Origin: Nitrospira sp.
GTDB lineage: Bacteria > Nitrospirota > Nitrospiria > Nitrospirales > Nitrospiraceae
Direction: 5' to 3'
DNA length: 64,000 nt
Assembly (NCBI GenBank): GCA_024998565.1
Contig: JACOEM010000001.1
Span: 186,001 to 250,000, forward strand
The first letter of the stretch is position 1; each line of letters opens with the position of its first letter. Made by a program: the position numbers and the translations under genes. Below are positions 46,784-56,242 of this stretch, one piece after another. The notes beneath the pieces are model-generated. The model saw nothing but the letters and a program-made list of their open reading frames with translations. It was not told the DNA's origin and made no database searches.

Positions 46784-48220
46784 TGATTTCTTGGGCATGA
46801 GGAGAGTCGGAGCAGCGGGCGCAGCAGTCGGCGCGTCGGCCCGCCCAACCGGCTGGGCAATCAGATCATAGCCGGCCACATCGGTAACGGTGACCGAAAT
46901 AAACTCTCCCGGCTTCCCCGCGCTGCGATCACAGAAGACCACCCCGTCAATCTCAGGCGCCAACCCTTCGTGTCTGCATTCCAACAGCCGGTCCGATTCT
47001 TCAGAGATCCCATCCACAAGGACTTCCATCGTACGGCCAAGGTAGTCACGGTTCTTGGCTTCTGAAATGGATTCCTGCAGAGCCAGCAGCTCATTGCGGC
47101 GTTCTTCCATCACCGCCTGATCGACTTTCCGGTCGAGATCAACGGCCGACGTGCCCTCTTCATCAGAATAAAGAAACACTGCCACACGATCGAATTCCAT
47201 ATCGAGGATGAATTGCTTGAGCTCCTCGAACATGGCATCGGTCTCACCGGGAAACCCGACGATAAACGCCGTTCTGAAAAAGACGCCGGGAATCTTGGTG
47301 CGGATGCGTTCGACCAGCTTGGTGACGTGTTTGCGGTCTCCCAACCGGTGCATCCGCTTCAGCATGCCGTCGCTGATATGTTGCAACGGCATGTCGAGAT
47401 ACTTGGTGATATGCGCCTCTCCGGCATAGAGATCCAGCAACTCGTCTGTTACCTGTTGCGGGTACAGATAGAAGGGCCGGATCCAGCGCACATCCTTCAC
47501 CGTCACCAGTTCCCGAAGCAACGCCGTGAGCCCCTGCTTCAATCCGAGGTCCACCCCGTAATTGATCGTGTCCTGGGAAATCAGATTGAGTTCCTTCACT
47601 CCTTCGTGGGCCAGCCGTTTCGCCTCTGCCACAATGGATTCAATCGGACGGCTCCGTTGTTTGCCGCGCATGATCGGGATCGCACAGAACGCACAGTTCC
47701 GGTTACAACCCTCAGCAATTTTTAGATAGGCGCTGTGGGGAGTTCCGAGGCGAATGCGTGGAGTCTCGGCATCGTATAAATAAGGCGGTTGTCCGATCCA
47801 GAGTCGCTTCTGACGAGCTTTCGGCGCCAGCAAACTGCGACAGATCTCCGCGATGCGCCCGAACTCGCCCGTTCCCACGACGCCGTCCAGCTCAGGCAAT
47901 TCTTTCAACAGTTCGCCCTGATACCGCTGCGCCAGACACCCGGCGGCGATCAGGACGCGGCAGGATCCGGACTTCTTCAACCGTCCATGTTCGATGATGC
48001 TGTTGATCGATTCCTGCTTGGCCTCTTCGATGAAGCCGCAGGTATTGATAATGACGACTTCCGCGACGCGCGCGTCCCCCGTGAGTTGGAAGCCGCCGGC
48101 GACCAAGGTGCCGAGCATGACTTCGGAGTCCACCTGGTTCTTTGAACAACCGAGGTTCACAAAACCGATCGTGGGTTTGTCGCGTTTCGCGCGCGATGGG
48201 GTAATCAATGACGAGGCCAT
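46766..48220 (-). CDS. rimO: Ribosomal protein S12 methylthiotransferase
   Basis: RimO is a radical SAM enzyme that adds a methylthio group to an Asp of ribosomal protein S12. The protein has 484 residues. The N-terminal MTTase domain opens with IGFVNLGCSKNQVDSEVM, the radical SAM CxxxCxxC is AEGCNRNCAFCAIPIMRG, and a TRAM domain (EVLVDGISEESD onward) ends it. A tail of about 25 residues rich in Ala and Pro follows TRAM. The ATG at 48220 begins 14 residues before the conserved part and directly follows a promoter. Confidence 0.93.
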   Translation of the reverse strand: MASSLITPSRAKRDKPTIGFVNLGCSKNQVDSEVMLGTLVAGGFQLTGDARVAEVVIINTCGFIEEAKQESINSIIEHGRLKKSGSCRVLIAAGCLAQRYQGELLKELPELDGVVGTGEFGRIAEICRSLLAPKARQKRLWIGQPPYLYDAETPRIRLGTPHSAYLKIAEGCNRNCAFCAIPIMRGKQRSRPIESIVAEAKRLAHEGVKELNLISQDTINYGVDLGLKQGLTALLRELVTVKDVRWIRPFYLYPQQVTDELLDLYAGEAHITKYLDMPLQHISDGMLKRMHRLGDRKHVTKLVERIRTKIPGVFFRTAFIVGFPGETDAMFEELKQFILDMEFDRVAVFLYSDEEGTSAVDLDRKVDQAVMEERRNELLALQESISEAKNRDYLGRTMEVLVDGISEESDRLLECRHEGLAPEIDGVVFCDRSAGKPGEFISVTVTDVAGYDLIAQPVGRADAPTAAPAAPTLLMPKKSGAGYR

Positions 48221-48228
48221 AACTTGGC

Positions 48229-48258
48229 AGTCTACGAGAGGCCGGAAAACTCTGTCAA
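48229..48258 (-). promoter_or_regulatory. rimO promoter with -10 box next to start codon
   Basis: On the minus strand a perfect TTGACA (48258-48253) and TAGACT (48234-48229) are separated by 18 bases. Eight bases separate the -10 box from the rimO ATG, leaving almost no leader. Confidence 0.65.
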
Positions 48259-48304
48259 ACGAGCTCTCTTGCTATTCCCTCTGCAGCTATCCTAAATTGA
48301 GCGC

Positions 48305-48844
48305 ATGATCCGGACATTTCAGGGCATCACCCCGACCATCCCGCAATCCTGCTTTATTGAAGAGACCGCCGTGGTCATCGGCGACGTGGTCATGGGCGAA
48401 GAGTGCAGCGCCTGGTTTCATGCCGTCATTCGCGGCGATGTGAACTACATTCGCATCGGGCACCGAACGAACGTGCAGGACCTCTGCATGTTGCATGTCA
48501 CACACGACACGCATCCGCTCATCATCGGCGACGACGTGACCATCGGGCACCACGTGGTCCTGCATGGCTGCACCATTCAGAACCGCGTGCTGGTCGGAAT
48601 GGGCGCCATTATCATGGACGGAGCGGTCATCGGGGAAGACTCGGTAGTCGGTGCCGGAGCATTGATCACCGAAGGCACCGTCGTTCCGCCCAAGAGTCTC
48701 ATCCTGGGCTCACCGGCCAAAGTAAAACGCCCCGTTACCGATCAGGAACTCGCCTGGATCCGAGAGTCGGCGCAAAACTACATCCGCTATTCCCGCCAGT
48801 ATCTCTTTGGTCCCGACAAACCTCGCCCCGGATTCTGGGTCTAG
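48305..48844 (+). CDS. Gamma-class carbonic anhydrase family protein
   Basis: The protein of 179 residues is a left-handed parallel beta helix of hexapeptide repeats (for example VVIGDVVMGEECSAWFHAVI and VLVGMGAIIMDGAVIGEDSV). Metal-binding histidines appear in LHVTHDTHPLIIGDDVTIGH. Family members are zinc or iron carbonic anhydrases or inactive relatives (YrdA, PaaY). A CO2-fixing bacterium would use such an enzyme, but activity is not proven by sequence. The gene is divergent from rimO. Confidence 0.85.
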   Translation: MIRTFQGITPTIPQSCFIEETAVVIGDVVMGEECSAWFHAVIRGDVNYIRIGHRTNVQDLCMLHVTHDTHPLIIGDDVTIGHHVVLHGCTIQNRVLVGMGAIIMDGAVIGEDSVVGAGALITEGTVVPPKSLILGSPAKVKRPVTDQELAWIRESAQNYIRYSRQYLFGPDKPRPGFWV

Positions 48845-48883
48845 TACGATCCACGCGCATGGCCGCCTTCGACAGTTCGCTTC

Positions 48884-49582
48884 TCACCCCAGCCGCATGA
48901 GACAAATGGGATCACCCACCGTCGGTGAGGCATACGTGCGCTGGTCGATCCGGTAACGGATACCCCGCCGATGGCACCACTCGGCAACCCATACGGCCTC
49001 CTCCACCGTCGTCGTCACCGATCCCGGAATCATCAATCGACTCAAGCACCGATCTACCAATGTGGCAACCGTGCGCTGCTGAGGCAGAAATTTTCGCGCA
49101 TCGAACGTCACCGGATTCGCACGACCGTAGGACAAGGCCGATAACTCGGGAAACCGCTCGGGATCGTTCAGCACGCTGACGAGCCAGAGATGATCCACTC
49201 GGTCTTTCACGGACCCGGCGTCCTGATGACGGAACCGGATCGGGAACCCAACACAGGCGCGATTGAGCACCTGCACTTCCTGCTTGCGTAGATTACAGGC
49301 CAGCACATGTCTCCCGAGATCCAGGCTTTCCATCAGAAGGAGCGGAATTTCCGCCACCCCCGCGCCCACATATAAACTGGTGCCGCCCGGCTGAAGCCTC
49401 GGCAGGAGCGCCTTCGCCAGCTTCAAACCAAGCCGCTGACAAAGCCCGCGCTTCGCCGCCCAGAATTCATCTCCGCCTTCGTCGCAATAGATCGGACCCA
49501 GTCGCCCGTAGTCGAGGCGCGTGAAGATGTCCTTCATCGCCCGCCGAGCGACCGTCCCTACGTTCATCAGTTTACGGGCCAT
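48884..49582 (-). CDS. Methyltransferase-like unknown protein
   Basis: The protein has about 232 residues from the ATG at 49582. A SAM-type glycine motif, GGTSLYVGAGVAEIPLLLME, lies near residue 70, with VLACNLRKQEVQVLNRACVG following where the second strand should be. No catalytic motif identifies a substrate. Other ATGs at 49627 and 49567 are possible starts. It lies downstream of argB on the same strand with a 231-base gap. Confidence 0.5.
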   Translation of the reverse strand: MARKLMNVGTVARRAMKDIFTRLDYGRLGPIYCDEGGDEFWAAKRGLCQRLGLKLAKALLPRLQPGGTSLYVGAGVAEIPLLLMESLDLGRHVLACNLRKQEVQVLNRACVGFPIRFRHQDAGSVKDRVDHLWLVSVLNDPERFPELSALSYGRANPVTFDARKFLPQQRTVATLVDRCLSRLMIPGSVTTTVEEAVWVAEWCHRRGIRYRIDQRTYASPTVGDPICLMRLG

Positions 49583-49813
49583 GCTGCTCCATCCCGACCA
49601 AACCTGTGGCCGTTCTCCCGGCACCAACGGCCACCGGGCACATACAATTGAGAGTCAACTTATCTCGCCTGTCTCTTGATTAACGAGAATGTGGGAGGCC
49701 TGAGATTCGCCGTGACTGGACACGACCGGCCAGCACGGCCCCATGGCAGCGCCGCAGAGCCCTTCCACGACGACTCGCGTCTGCGCATCGTTAAGGCGCC
49801 GCGTCAGGAACGA

Positions 49814-50710
49814 CTACGCGACGATCTCTGTGCCGATCCCCTTGTGAGTGAAGATTTCCAACAGAATGGCATGGGGTGTACGACCGTCGATGATGTGCGC
49901 CTTTCCCACACCCCCGGCCAATGCATCCAGACAAGCGTGAACTTTCGGCAACATACCCTCGCTGATGGTGCCGCGCTTGACCATCCGCTGCACATCTTTG
50001 CGGGAGACCGTCGGCAGGTGGCGGCCATTGGCATCGCGGATGCCCTTCACATCAGTCAACATCACGAGCTTTTCCGCCTTCAACGCGGCGGCAATCGCGC
50101 CCGCCACCAGGTCGGCGTTAATGTTGTACGTATTGCCTTCCCGGTCCGTTCCGATCGGCGCGATGACAGGAATGTAATTGTCTTCCTGGAGCTTCAAGAG
50201 CAGCGTGGGATCGATCGATTTCACATCGCCCACAAACCCGAAATCGGCGTCCGAGTCATCCGAATCGAGGTCCTTTTCGATGCTTTCCGCCCAGGCCTTC
50301 GCCGTGAGCGGCTTGGTCAACATCAACCCGCCGTCCTTGCCGCTGAGCCCAACCGCCTGCCCGCCGTGTCGATTCAGGAGATCGACGATCTCCATGTTGA
50401 TCCGACCCGCCAGTACCATCTCCACAATTTCCATCGTGGCCGCATCCGTCACCCGCACCCCGTGCCGAAACTTCGCGACCATTCCCAGTCGATCCAGCAT
50501 CTGATCGATTTGCGGACCGCCGCCATGCACGATCACGGGATTCAGCCCGACATACTTCAGCAGCACGACATTCTGAGCAAACCGTTCTTTCAGGGGCGCA
50601 TCGGTCATGGCATGCCCCCCGTATTTAATGACGACGGTCTTGCCCTTGAAGGTCCGGATGTAGGGCAGTGCCTCGATCAGGACGTCCGCTTTCTTAATCA
50701 GTTTGTTCAT
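49814..50710 (-). CDS. argB: Acetylglutamate kinase
   Basis: ArgB phosphorylates N-acetylglutamate in arginine synthesis. The protein has 298 residues. KTVVIKYGGHAMTD is the nucleotide-binding start, VHGGGPQIDQMLDRLG binds substrate, and MLTDVKGIRDANGRHLPTVS and EGMLPKVHACLDALAGGVGK are later blocks. An N-terminal extension (KLIKKADVLIEALPYIRTF) resembles the arginine-sensing helix of feedback-inhibited enzymes. It lies 25 bases after hslU on the same strand. Confidence 0.94.
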   Translation of the reverse strand: MNKLIKKADVLIEALPYIRTFKGKTVVIKYGGHAMTDAPLKERFAQNVVLLKYVGLNPVIVHGGGPQIDQMLDRLGMVAKFRHGVRVTDAATMEIVEMVLAGRINMEIVDLLNRHGGQAVGLSGKDGGLMLTKPLTAKAWAESIEKDLDSDDSDADFGFVGDVKSIDPTLLLKLQEDNYIPVIAPIGTDREGNTYNINADLVAGAIAAALKAEKLVMLTDVKGIRDANGRHLPTVSRKDVQRMVKRGTISEGMLPKVHACLDALAGGVGKAHIIDGRTPHAILLEIFTHKGIGTEIVA

Positions 50711-50735
50711 GCATTCCCCCGCTCCAACCTGCCGC

Positions 50736-52139
50736 CTACAGAATATAGCGGCTTAAGTCTTGATCCTTCACAATGTTCTGCAAACGCTCCCGCACATACC
50801 CGGCGTCCACGACAATGGCCTTTTCGTTCATCTCGGAGCCTTCGAACGACACCTGTTCGAGCAACCGCTCCATGATCGTAAAGAGCCGCCGCGCACCGAT
50901 GTTTTCCGTCCGTTCGTTGACCTGCACGGCCGTCGCCGCAATCTCCGCCAATCCGTCATCCGTAAACTCGACCGTGAGGCCTTCCGTCGCCATCAACGCC
51001 TGATACTGACGCACCAGCGCACCCCGCGGTTCGGTCAGGATACGCACGAAGTCGTCTTTGGTGAGCGGCGCCAACTCGACGCGGATAGGGAAGCGGCCCT
51101 GCAGTTCGGGGATTAGATCGGACGGCTTGGCGACATGAAAGGCACCGGCGGCGATGAACAGAATGTGGTCGGTCTGCACAACCCCGTGTTTCGTGCTGAC
51201 GGTGGAACCCTCCACAATCGGCAGCAGGTCGCGTTGCACCCCTTCGCGGGACACATCCGGCCCCATCGCGCGCTCACGCCCGGCGATCTTGTCGATCTCA
51301 TCCAAAAAGACGATGCCGGTCTGTTCGACCTTCGTGATGGCCTCCCGAACGACTTCGTCCATGTCGATCAGCTTTTGCGCTTCTTCCTGAGTCAGATGCT
51401 TCAGCGCGTCGGGCACTTTCATCATCCGTTTCTTTTTCTTCCCTTGGAACATGCCGCCCAGCATGTCACGCAGATTGCCTTCAAGGTCCTCCATGCCGCC
51501 TGCATTGGAAATCACCCCCAGCGGCAATGCCCGCTCCTTGACCTCGACTTCCACAGATCGCTGGTCGAGTTTGCCCTCGCGCAGTTGCAAGCGAAGCTTG
51601 GATCGCGTGGCATCCGGGGATTCGGTGGGTTCAGAAGCATCGGGGCGCGCGCCGGAAGGCTCAAATCCAGGAGAAGTCGGACGGGAGGGTGCACCAGGCA
51701 ACAGAAGATCGAGCAGTCGCTCTTCTCCATGGCGCGACGCCTTGCCCTGCACCTCTTCCAAATGTTTGGTCTTCACTAAACTGATGGCCAGCTCGGTGAG
51801 ATCACGAATAATCGATTCGACATCCCGGCCGACATAGCCGACTTCCGTAAACTTCGAGGCCTCCACCTTGATGAACGGCGCCTCGGCCAATTTCGCCAGG
51901 CGTCTTGCAATTTCGGTTTTCCCGACTCCGGTCGGGCCGATCATGATGATGTTCTTCGGCATGACCTCATCCCGCAGTTCAGGGGTCAGTTGCTGACGGC
52001 GCCAACGGTTACGGAGCGCGATCGCGACCATGCGCTTGGCATCGTGCTGGCCGATCACATAGCGGTCCAGCGCTTCGACGATCTGCCGGGGCGTCAGACT
52101 ATTCACATTGAGCGGACGGGACGTCGATTCGGTCGTCAT
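50736..52139 (-). CDS. hslU: HslU ATPase subunit of the HslUV protease
   Basis: HslU unfolds proteins and feeds them into HslV. The 467-residue AAA+ protein has Walker [19 protein letters not shown], Walker [11 protein letters not shown] and the C-terminal [16 protein letters not shown] that docks into HslV. An intermediate (I) domain of about 110 residues includes a Pro/Ser-rich stretch ([19 protein letters not shown]). It is encoded directly after hslV (12 bases). Confidence 0.95.
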   Translation of the reverse strand: MTTESTSRPLNVNSLTPRQIVEALDRYVIGQHDAKRMVAIALRNRWRRQQLTPELRDEVMPKNIIMIGPTGVGKTEIARRLAKLAEAPFIKVEASKFTEVGYVGRDVESIIRDLTELAISLVKTKHLEEVQGKASRHGEERLLDLLLPGAPSRPTSPGFEPSGARPDASEPTESPDATRSKLRLQLREGKLDQRSVEVEVKERALPLGVISNAGGMEDLEGNLRDMLGGMFQGKKKKRMMKVPDALKHLTQEEAQKLIDMDEVVREAITKVEQTGIVFLDEIDKIAGRERAMGPDVSREGVQRDLLPIVEGSTVSTKHGVVQTDHILFIAAGAFHVAKPSDLIPELQGRFPIRVELAPLTKDDFVRILTEPRGALVRQYQALMATEGLTVEFTDDGLAEIAATAVQVNERTENIGARRLFTIMERLLEQVSFEGSEMNEKAIVVDAGYVRERLQNIVKDQDLSRYIL

Positions 52140-52151
52140 GGCAGGCAGATC

Positions 52152-52688
52152 CTAACGCGAGAGCGATTCGATCACAATCTGTTGGTTGGTATAAATGTCG
52201 ATCCCGCCGGCAATCATCAGGGATTCCCGCACGACCTGCTCGGCAACCAGTTCGGAATGCCCCAGTAAGGCGCGGGCGGCGGCCAATGCATAGGCCCCCC
52301 CCGATCCGATCGCCAGGATGCCGTCTTCCGGCTCAACGACATCTCCGGTCCCGGAGATGATGAAGGAGTGATCGAGATCGGCAACGGCCAGCAACGCCTC
52401 CAAACGCCGCAACACGCGATCGGTCCGCCAGTCCTTCGCCAGTTCCACGGCGGCTCTCGTGAGATTTCCACGATACTCGGCCAATTTGGCCTCAAACTTT
52501 TCAAACAGAGTGAAGGCATCGGCCGTGGCGCCGGCGAACCCCGCCAACACCGTATCGCTGTGCATCCGGCGCATTTTCCTGGCATTGTGCTTCATCACGG
52601 TGGTGCCGACGGTCACCTGTCCGTCACAGCCCATTGTCACCTGATTGCCCCGTCTGACGCACAGCACCGTGGTGGATCGAATCATCAT
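52152..52688 (-). CDS. hslV: HslV peptidase subunit
   Basis: HslV is the proteolytic core of HslUV, a proteasome-like N-terminal nucleophile enzyme. The protein has 178 residues. The sequence [20 protein letters not shown] implies that a short propeptide (MMIRS) is removed to expose the catalytic Thr. [20 protein letters not shown] and [16 protein letters not shown] match the family. Its start overlaps the xerC stop by four bases. Confidence 0.94.
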   Translation of the reverse strand: MMIRSTTVLCVRRGNQVTMGCDGQVTVGTTVMKHNARKMRRMHSDTVLAGFAGATADAFTLFEKFEAKLAEYRGNLTRAAVELAKDWRTDRVLRRLEALLAVADLDHSFIISGTGDVVEPEDGILAIGSGGAYALAAARALLGHSELVAEQVVRESLMIAGGIDIYTNQQIVIESLSR

Positions 52689-53641
52689 CGCGACCCCTTC
52701 TGCTTGGTGGACTCGCTCGCCTCCGTGGCACTGACGGCACGAGGGTGAGTGCGATCGTATAACGCGAGTAGTTGGTCCGTCGCAAGATGTGTATATTTTT
52801 GTGTCGTACTGAGCGAGGCATGTCCCAGCATTTCCTGAATGGCACGGAGGTCGGCACCTTCATCCAGCAAATGCGTGGCAAACGAATGGCGCAAGGTGTG
52901 GGGATGGACCGCGCCTCCTGTCAATTGTCGCGAATATTTGGCCACAATGCGCGCAATGGTTCTGGTGGTCAATCGGCCCCCGCGGCGGTTTCGAAAGACG
53001 GCCACGGTGGCCGCCGATCGCCCGGAAGACGGTCCCGGCACCATCGAGATCTGCGCGTGGTAGGCATCGATCGCCTCCAGAGCAATGCTCCCCAAGGGAA
53101 TGACCCGCTCTTTCCGCCCCTTCCCGCGCACACGCACCAGCCCTTCGCTCCGGCTGATATCATCGCAATTCATGCCGACCAGCTCACTGACGCGAGCCCC
53201 CGTGGAATACAAGGTCTCGAGGATCGCGCGATCCCGCAACCCTTCCCGCTCCGTTCCACCGGGGAACTCCATCAACGCGCCGGCATCGTCTTTCGTGAGG
53301 ACCTGGGGAAGGTGTTTGGGAAGTTTCGGGGCGCGTACATCCTCTGCGGGGTTCACCTCCAACTGCCCGATGTGCACCAGATACCGGAAGAAACTGCGCA
53401 GACAGGCCAGTTTTCTCGCCAGCGACGTCTTTTTTTCGCCCGTTCGATCACGGGCGGCGAGAAACTCACGAATCAGAGCAGGCGTGACCGATTCGGGCAC
53501 CAGCGGCCCACCAGGCTTTTGCACACCAAGCGCGAAGGCTTGAAACTGAGCCAGGTCGGACGCATAGGCACGAATAGTTTGGGGGGACGCGTTCTGCTGG
53601 ACAGCCAGGACGTCTAGGAAAGTCCGGATTGCGCGATCCAT
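52685..53641 (-). CDS. xerC: Tyrosine recombinase XerC
   Basis: XerC resolves chromosome dimers at dif. The protein of 318 residues has the N-terminal SAM-like domain and catalytic residues R ([15 protein letters not shown]), HxxR ([16 protein letters not shown]), H ([10 protein letters not shown]) and Tyr (QKYTHLA). It could be XerC or XerD; placement next to hslVU and trmFO matches the codV (xerC) locus of Bacillus. It overlaps trmFO by 28 bases. Confidence 0.9.
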   Translation of the reverse strand: MDRAIRTFLDVLAVQQNASPQTIRAYASDLAQFQAFALGVQKPGGPLVPESVTPALIREFLAARDRTGEKKTSLARKLACLRSFFRYLVHIGQLEVNPAEDVRAPKLPKHLPQVLTKDDAGALMEFPGGTEREGLRDRAILETLYSTGARVSELVGMNCDDISRSEGLVRVRGKGRKERVIPLGSIALEAIDAYHAQISMVPGPSSGRSAATVAVFRNRRGGRLTTRTIARIVAKYSRQLTGGAVHPHTLRHSFATHLLDEGADLRAIQEMLGHASLSTTQKYTHLATDQLLALYDRTHPRAVSATEASESTKQKGSR

Positions 53642-54930
53642 GCGTCAAAATCCTCAACAGCTCGTTGCTGGATGAGACGCCGCTTCTGATCCTTGTCGCG
53701 CGTCTTGACGGTGACGGGTGGAAACAGCCCGAAGTTCGTATTCATCGGTTGGAAATGGGCCGGATCGCTCTTGGTGATATGCGCAATCAAACAGCCGTGG
53801 GCGCTGTTCGGCGGCGGAGTCACCAACGGCTGGTCCACCAGGCCTCGCGCTGCATTGATGCCGGCAATCCCACCCATGGCGGCAGACTCGGTATAACCTT
53901 CGACTCCGACCAATTGTCCGGCAAAAAATACGGTGCCGCGGGATTTGAGCTGGAGCGTGTCGCGCAGCAGTTGCGGCGAGTTGATGAAGGTATTGCGATG
54001 GAGACTGCCGAGTCGTAGAAATTCGGCATTCTCCAGCCCCGGAATAAGACGAAACACCCGCCGCTGCTCCGGGTAGGTCAGTTTGGTCTGAAACCCGACC
54101 ATGTTGTAACAGGTCCCGTGCGCGTTCTCGGTACGAAGCTGCACCACGGCGTAGGGGCGGACCCCGGTCTTCGGATGCTCCAGCCCGACCGGCTTGAGTG
54201 GTCCGAACTGCATGGTCTGCCGGCCTCGCTCGGCCATGACTTCAATCGGAATACAACTTTCAAAATAGGCAATTTTCTCAAACTCTTTCGGCTGGACTTT
54301 CTCGGCCGTCATCATCGCGTCGTACAACGCATTGTACGCCGCTTCATCCAGCGGGCAATTGAGGTAATCAGCCCCCCCCTTGCCATACCGTGACGCACGA
54401 TAGACGATGTCCATGTTGATCGACTCCGCGTCGATAATGGGTGAAATCGCGTCAAAGAAATACAGGTGTCGTTCGTGCGTCAATTCACTGATGGCCTTCG
54501 ACAATTTTTCCGACGTTAACGGACCGGTCGCAATAATAGTGACGGCATCCGAAGGGATTTCCGTCACCTCTTCGCGAGTAATCCGGATATTCGGATGCCC
54601 TTCCAGCGCACGAGTGATGGCGCGCGCGAAGACCTCGCGATCGACCGCCAATGCCGAGCCAGCCGGCACCCGTGCTTCTTCCGCCGCGCGAATGACGAGT
54701 GAGTTCAGGCGGCGCATCTCGGCCTTGAGAATGCCGGGCGCATTAAGCGGATCGACGGATCCAAGGGAGTTCGAACAGACGAGCTCTGCCAGGTCACCCG
54801 TCTTATGTGCTTTGGTCATCTCCTTGGGGCGCATTTCGTAGAGCGTCACCTTGGCGCCACGATTGGCTGCCTGCCAGGCAGCTTCTGTGCCGGCCAGACC
54901 ACCCCCGATGATCACGATGTCTTCACGCAT
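53614..54930 (-). CDS. trmFO: tRNA uracil-54 methyltransferase, folate/FAD dependent
   Basis: TrmFO methylates U54 of tRNA to ribothymidine using methylenetetrahydrofolate and FADH2. From the ATG at 54930 it has 438 residues, the usual length. [20 protein letters not shown] binds [23 protein letters not shown] and [20 protein letters not shown] are family blocks. A frame extension to 55014 lies in the promoter. It is first in an operon with xerC, hslV, hslU and argB. Confidence 0.95.
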   Translation of the reverse strand: MREDIVIIGGGLAGTEAAWQAANRGAKVTLYEMRPKEMTKAHKTGDLAELVCSNSLGSVDPLNAPGILKAEMRRLNSLVIRAAEEARVPAGSALAVDREVFARAITRALEGHPNIRITREEVTEIPSDAVTIIATGPLTSEKLSKAISELTHERHLYFFDAISPIIDAESINMDIVYRASRYGKGGADYLNCPLDEAAYNALYDAMMTAEKVQPKEFEKIAYFESCIPIEVMAERGRQTMQFGPLKPVGLEHPKTGVRPYAVVQLRTENAHGTCYNMVGFQTKLTYPEQRRVFRLIPGLENAEFLRLGSLHRNTFINSPQLLRDTLQLKSRGTVFFAGQLVGVEGYTESAAMGGIAGINAARGLVDQPLVTPPPNSAHGCLIAHITKSDPAHFQPMNTNFGLFPPVTVKTRDKDQKRRLIQQRAVEDFDAWIAQSGLS

Positions 54931-54965
54931 GAATGGGAAACCTTTGAAAAAATGGAAGGAGGCCC

Positions 54966-54995
54966 ATTGTAAGAATCGCCTTTTCTCGATGTCAA
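54966..54995 (-). promoter_or_regulatory. Promoter of the trmFO operon
   Basis: On the minus strand a perfect TTGACA (54995-54990) and TACAAT (54971-54966) are separated by 18 bases. Transcription would begin near 54959, about 29 bases before the trmFO ATG. It is placed to serve five genes. Confidence 0.75.
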
Positions 54996-55015
54996 GAAAC
55001 GGGAAGCAGACCAAT

Positions 55016-55029
55016 CGGCAGGCCTGCCG
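55016..55029. repeat. 14-base perfect palindrome between two promoters
   Basis: CGGCAGGCCTGCCG reads the same on both strands. It lies 21 bases upstream of the trmFO -35 box and 20 bases upstream of the tRNA-Val -35 box. It could be an operator half-site pair or the remains of a hairpin. Confidence 0.4.
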
Positions 55030-55049
55030 GAAAAGGCCCTCTGAGTTTG

Positions 55050-55079
55050 TTGCTCCCTTTTGCCAGACCGTGCTAGACT
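55050..55079 (+). promoter_or_regulatory. Promoter of tRNA-Val
   Basis: TTGCTC (55050-55055) and TAGACT (55074-55079) are separated by 18 bases, with TG one base before the -10 box (extended -10). Transcription would begin just before the tRNA 5' end at 55090. Confidence 0.62.
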
Positions 55080-55089
55080 CTGGCCGCGT

Positions 55090-55164
55090 GGGCGATTAGC
55101 TCAGGGGGAGAGCGCTTCCTTCACACGGAAGAGGCCACTGGTTCGATACCAGTATCGCCCACCA
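55090..55164 (+). tRNA. tRNA-Val(CAC), attachment site of the element
   Basis: A full cloverleaf of 75 bases with encoded CCA: acceptor GGGCGAT/ATCGCCC, D-arm GCTC/GAGC, anticodon stem CTTCC/GGAAG with loop TTCACAC (anticodon CAC), T-arm ACTGG/CCAGT. The last 47 bases are repeated at 61141-61187, so the 3' part of the gene was restored by the integrated element. A T run (TTTTT) directly follows the CCA. Confidence 0.97.
55118..55164. repeat. attL: 47-base core repeat in tRNA-Val
   Basis: This is the left copy of the 47-base direct repeat and runs from the anticodon stem to the CCA end of tRNA-Val. The match with 61141-61187 is exact; bases on both sides differ (T/A before, A/T after), so the core borders are clear. 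Confidence 0.93.
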
Positions 55165-56242
55165 ATTTTTCAACGACTTCCAAGACAGCACTCTCCGACA
55201 CACGCAGCACTGTGGTCATTTTTGTGTCACGGTGTGACCGTCGGTCCAAAATCTCCACTCCATCTCGCAGGCTTTCCGGGTAATGATGCGCATAGCGTTG
55301 CGTCATCATCGGCGACTTGTGCCCGAGTAGCCGTTGCACCTTGTAGAGATCGACGCCCGACTGGACCAGCCGCGTTGCGAAGGTGTGACGAAGGTCATGG
55401 AAATGGCAGTTCATGATGCCCGCCTTTGCCATCGCAGGCCGTAACGCCCGTCGCAGATGGTTGGGATCTAACCGTGTACCGGCGAGACTTGGAAAGACCA
55501 GTGCGGTTTTGATGTGCCGCACCTTGGCCTTCTCAGTCAGAAGCGCCATCACGGTGTGATTCAATGGCACGGTCCGCCGCTCCCCGTTTTTCGACTCAAA
55601 CACGGTTGCAGTTCTTCGGAACAGATCCACGCCGGTCCAGGTCAGTGACAGGATCTCGCCCAACCGCATCCCGCTATGGAGTGCGAACACCACGAGCTCG
55701 CGCAACCACGACGGACAGGTATCGAGCAATCGCGCCTCCTCATCTTCCATCAGCCACCGGTCTCGTTTAGTCACTCCCTTTTCGAGAGACACGCGGCTGA
55801 CCGGATTGTCTCGGCACCATTCCCACTCTCGCTTAGCAAGGCTGAAGGCCTTCCTCAAACACGTGAGCTCCCGATTGATCGAGGCAGGTTTCACCCCGGC
55901 AGCATACCGTAGACTTTTATACTCCACGATCAGCTTGGGGGTAATCTCGCCGAGCGTCCGCTCTCCGAAGTAGGCACGGAAGCGCTTGACGAAGGCCTGC
56001 CCGGTTTGTCGGCTGGCCAATTTCACGAGGTGCTCTCGCTCAAAGCGATCCATCAATTCCTTGAAGGTTCGGGATTGTTCTTCAGCCCGATCGAAATACT
56101 GCCCCTCGATCAATTGCACCTTCACCTTCGCCATGATGGCGTCAGCCAAGGCTCGATTCGATGACCCCGTCGACCGGCGAATGCGCTGCCCCTGAAACAC
56201 AATATTCATCCACCAAATATTCCCTCGCTTAACGAGCCCCAT
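55121..56242 (-). CDS. int: Phage-type tyrosine integrase
   Basis: The protein has 373 residues from the ATG at 56242, with AAGGAG eight bases upstream. Catalytic residues are R (LHSGMRLGEILSLTW), HxxR (FHDLRHTFATRLVQSG), H (LLGHKSPMMT) and Tyr (QRYAHHYPE). The N-terminal GLVKRGNIWWMNIVFQGQRI resembles a DNA arm-binding domain. The last 14 residues (GDTGIEPVASSV end) are encoded by the antisense strand of tRNA-Val, and the TGA stop falls in the anticodon loop. The start overlaps the AlpA-like stop by 14 bases. Confidence 0.92.
   Translation of the reverse strand: MGLVKRGNIWWMNIVFQGQRIRRSTGSSNRALADAIMAKVKVQLIEGQYFDRAEEQSRTFKELMDRFEREHLVKLASRQTGQAFVKRFRAYFGERTLGEITPKLIVEYKSLRYAAGVKPASINRELTCLRKAFSLAKREWEWCRDNPVSRVSLEKGVTKRDRWLMEDEEARLLDTCPSWLRELVVFALHSGMRLGEILSLTWTGVDLFRRTATVFESKNGERRTVPLNHTVMALLTEKAKVRHIKTALVFPSLAGTRLDPNHLRRALRPAMAKAGIMNCHFHDLRHTFATRLVQSGVDLYKVQRLLGHKSPMMTQRYAHHYPESLRDGVEILDRRSHRDTKMTTVLRVSESAVLEVVEKLVGDTGIEPVASSV
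55208..55229. repeat. 22-base arm repeat, left copy
   Basis: CACTGTGGTCATTTTTGTGT followed by CA is repeated exactly at 60990-61011 in the same orientation. It lies 43 bases inside attL, within the integrase coding region. Arm-type integrase binding site is a likely role. Confidence 0.6.

Noticed and set aside
49676-50875. Long plus-strand frame across argB
   Set aside because: Antisense shadow of argB and the end of hslU; no recognisable domain.
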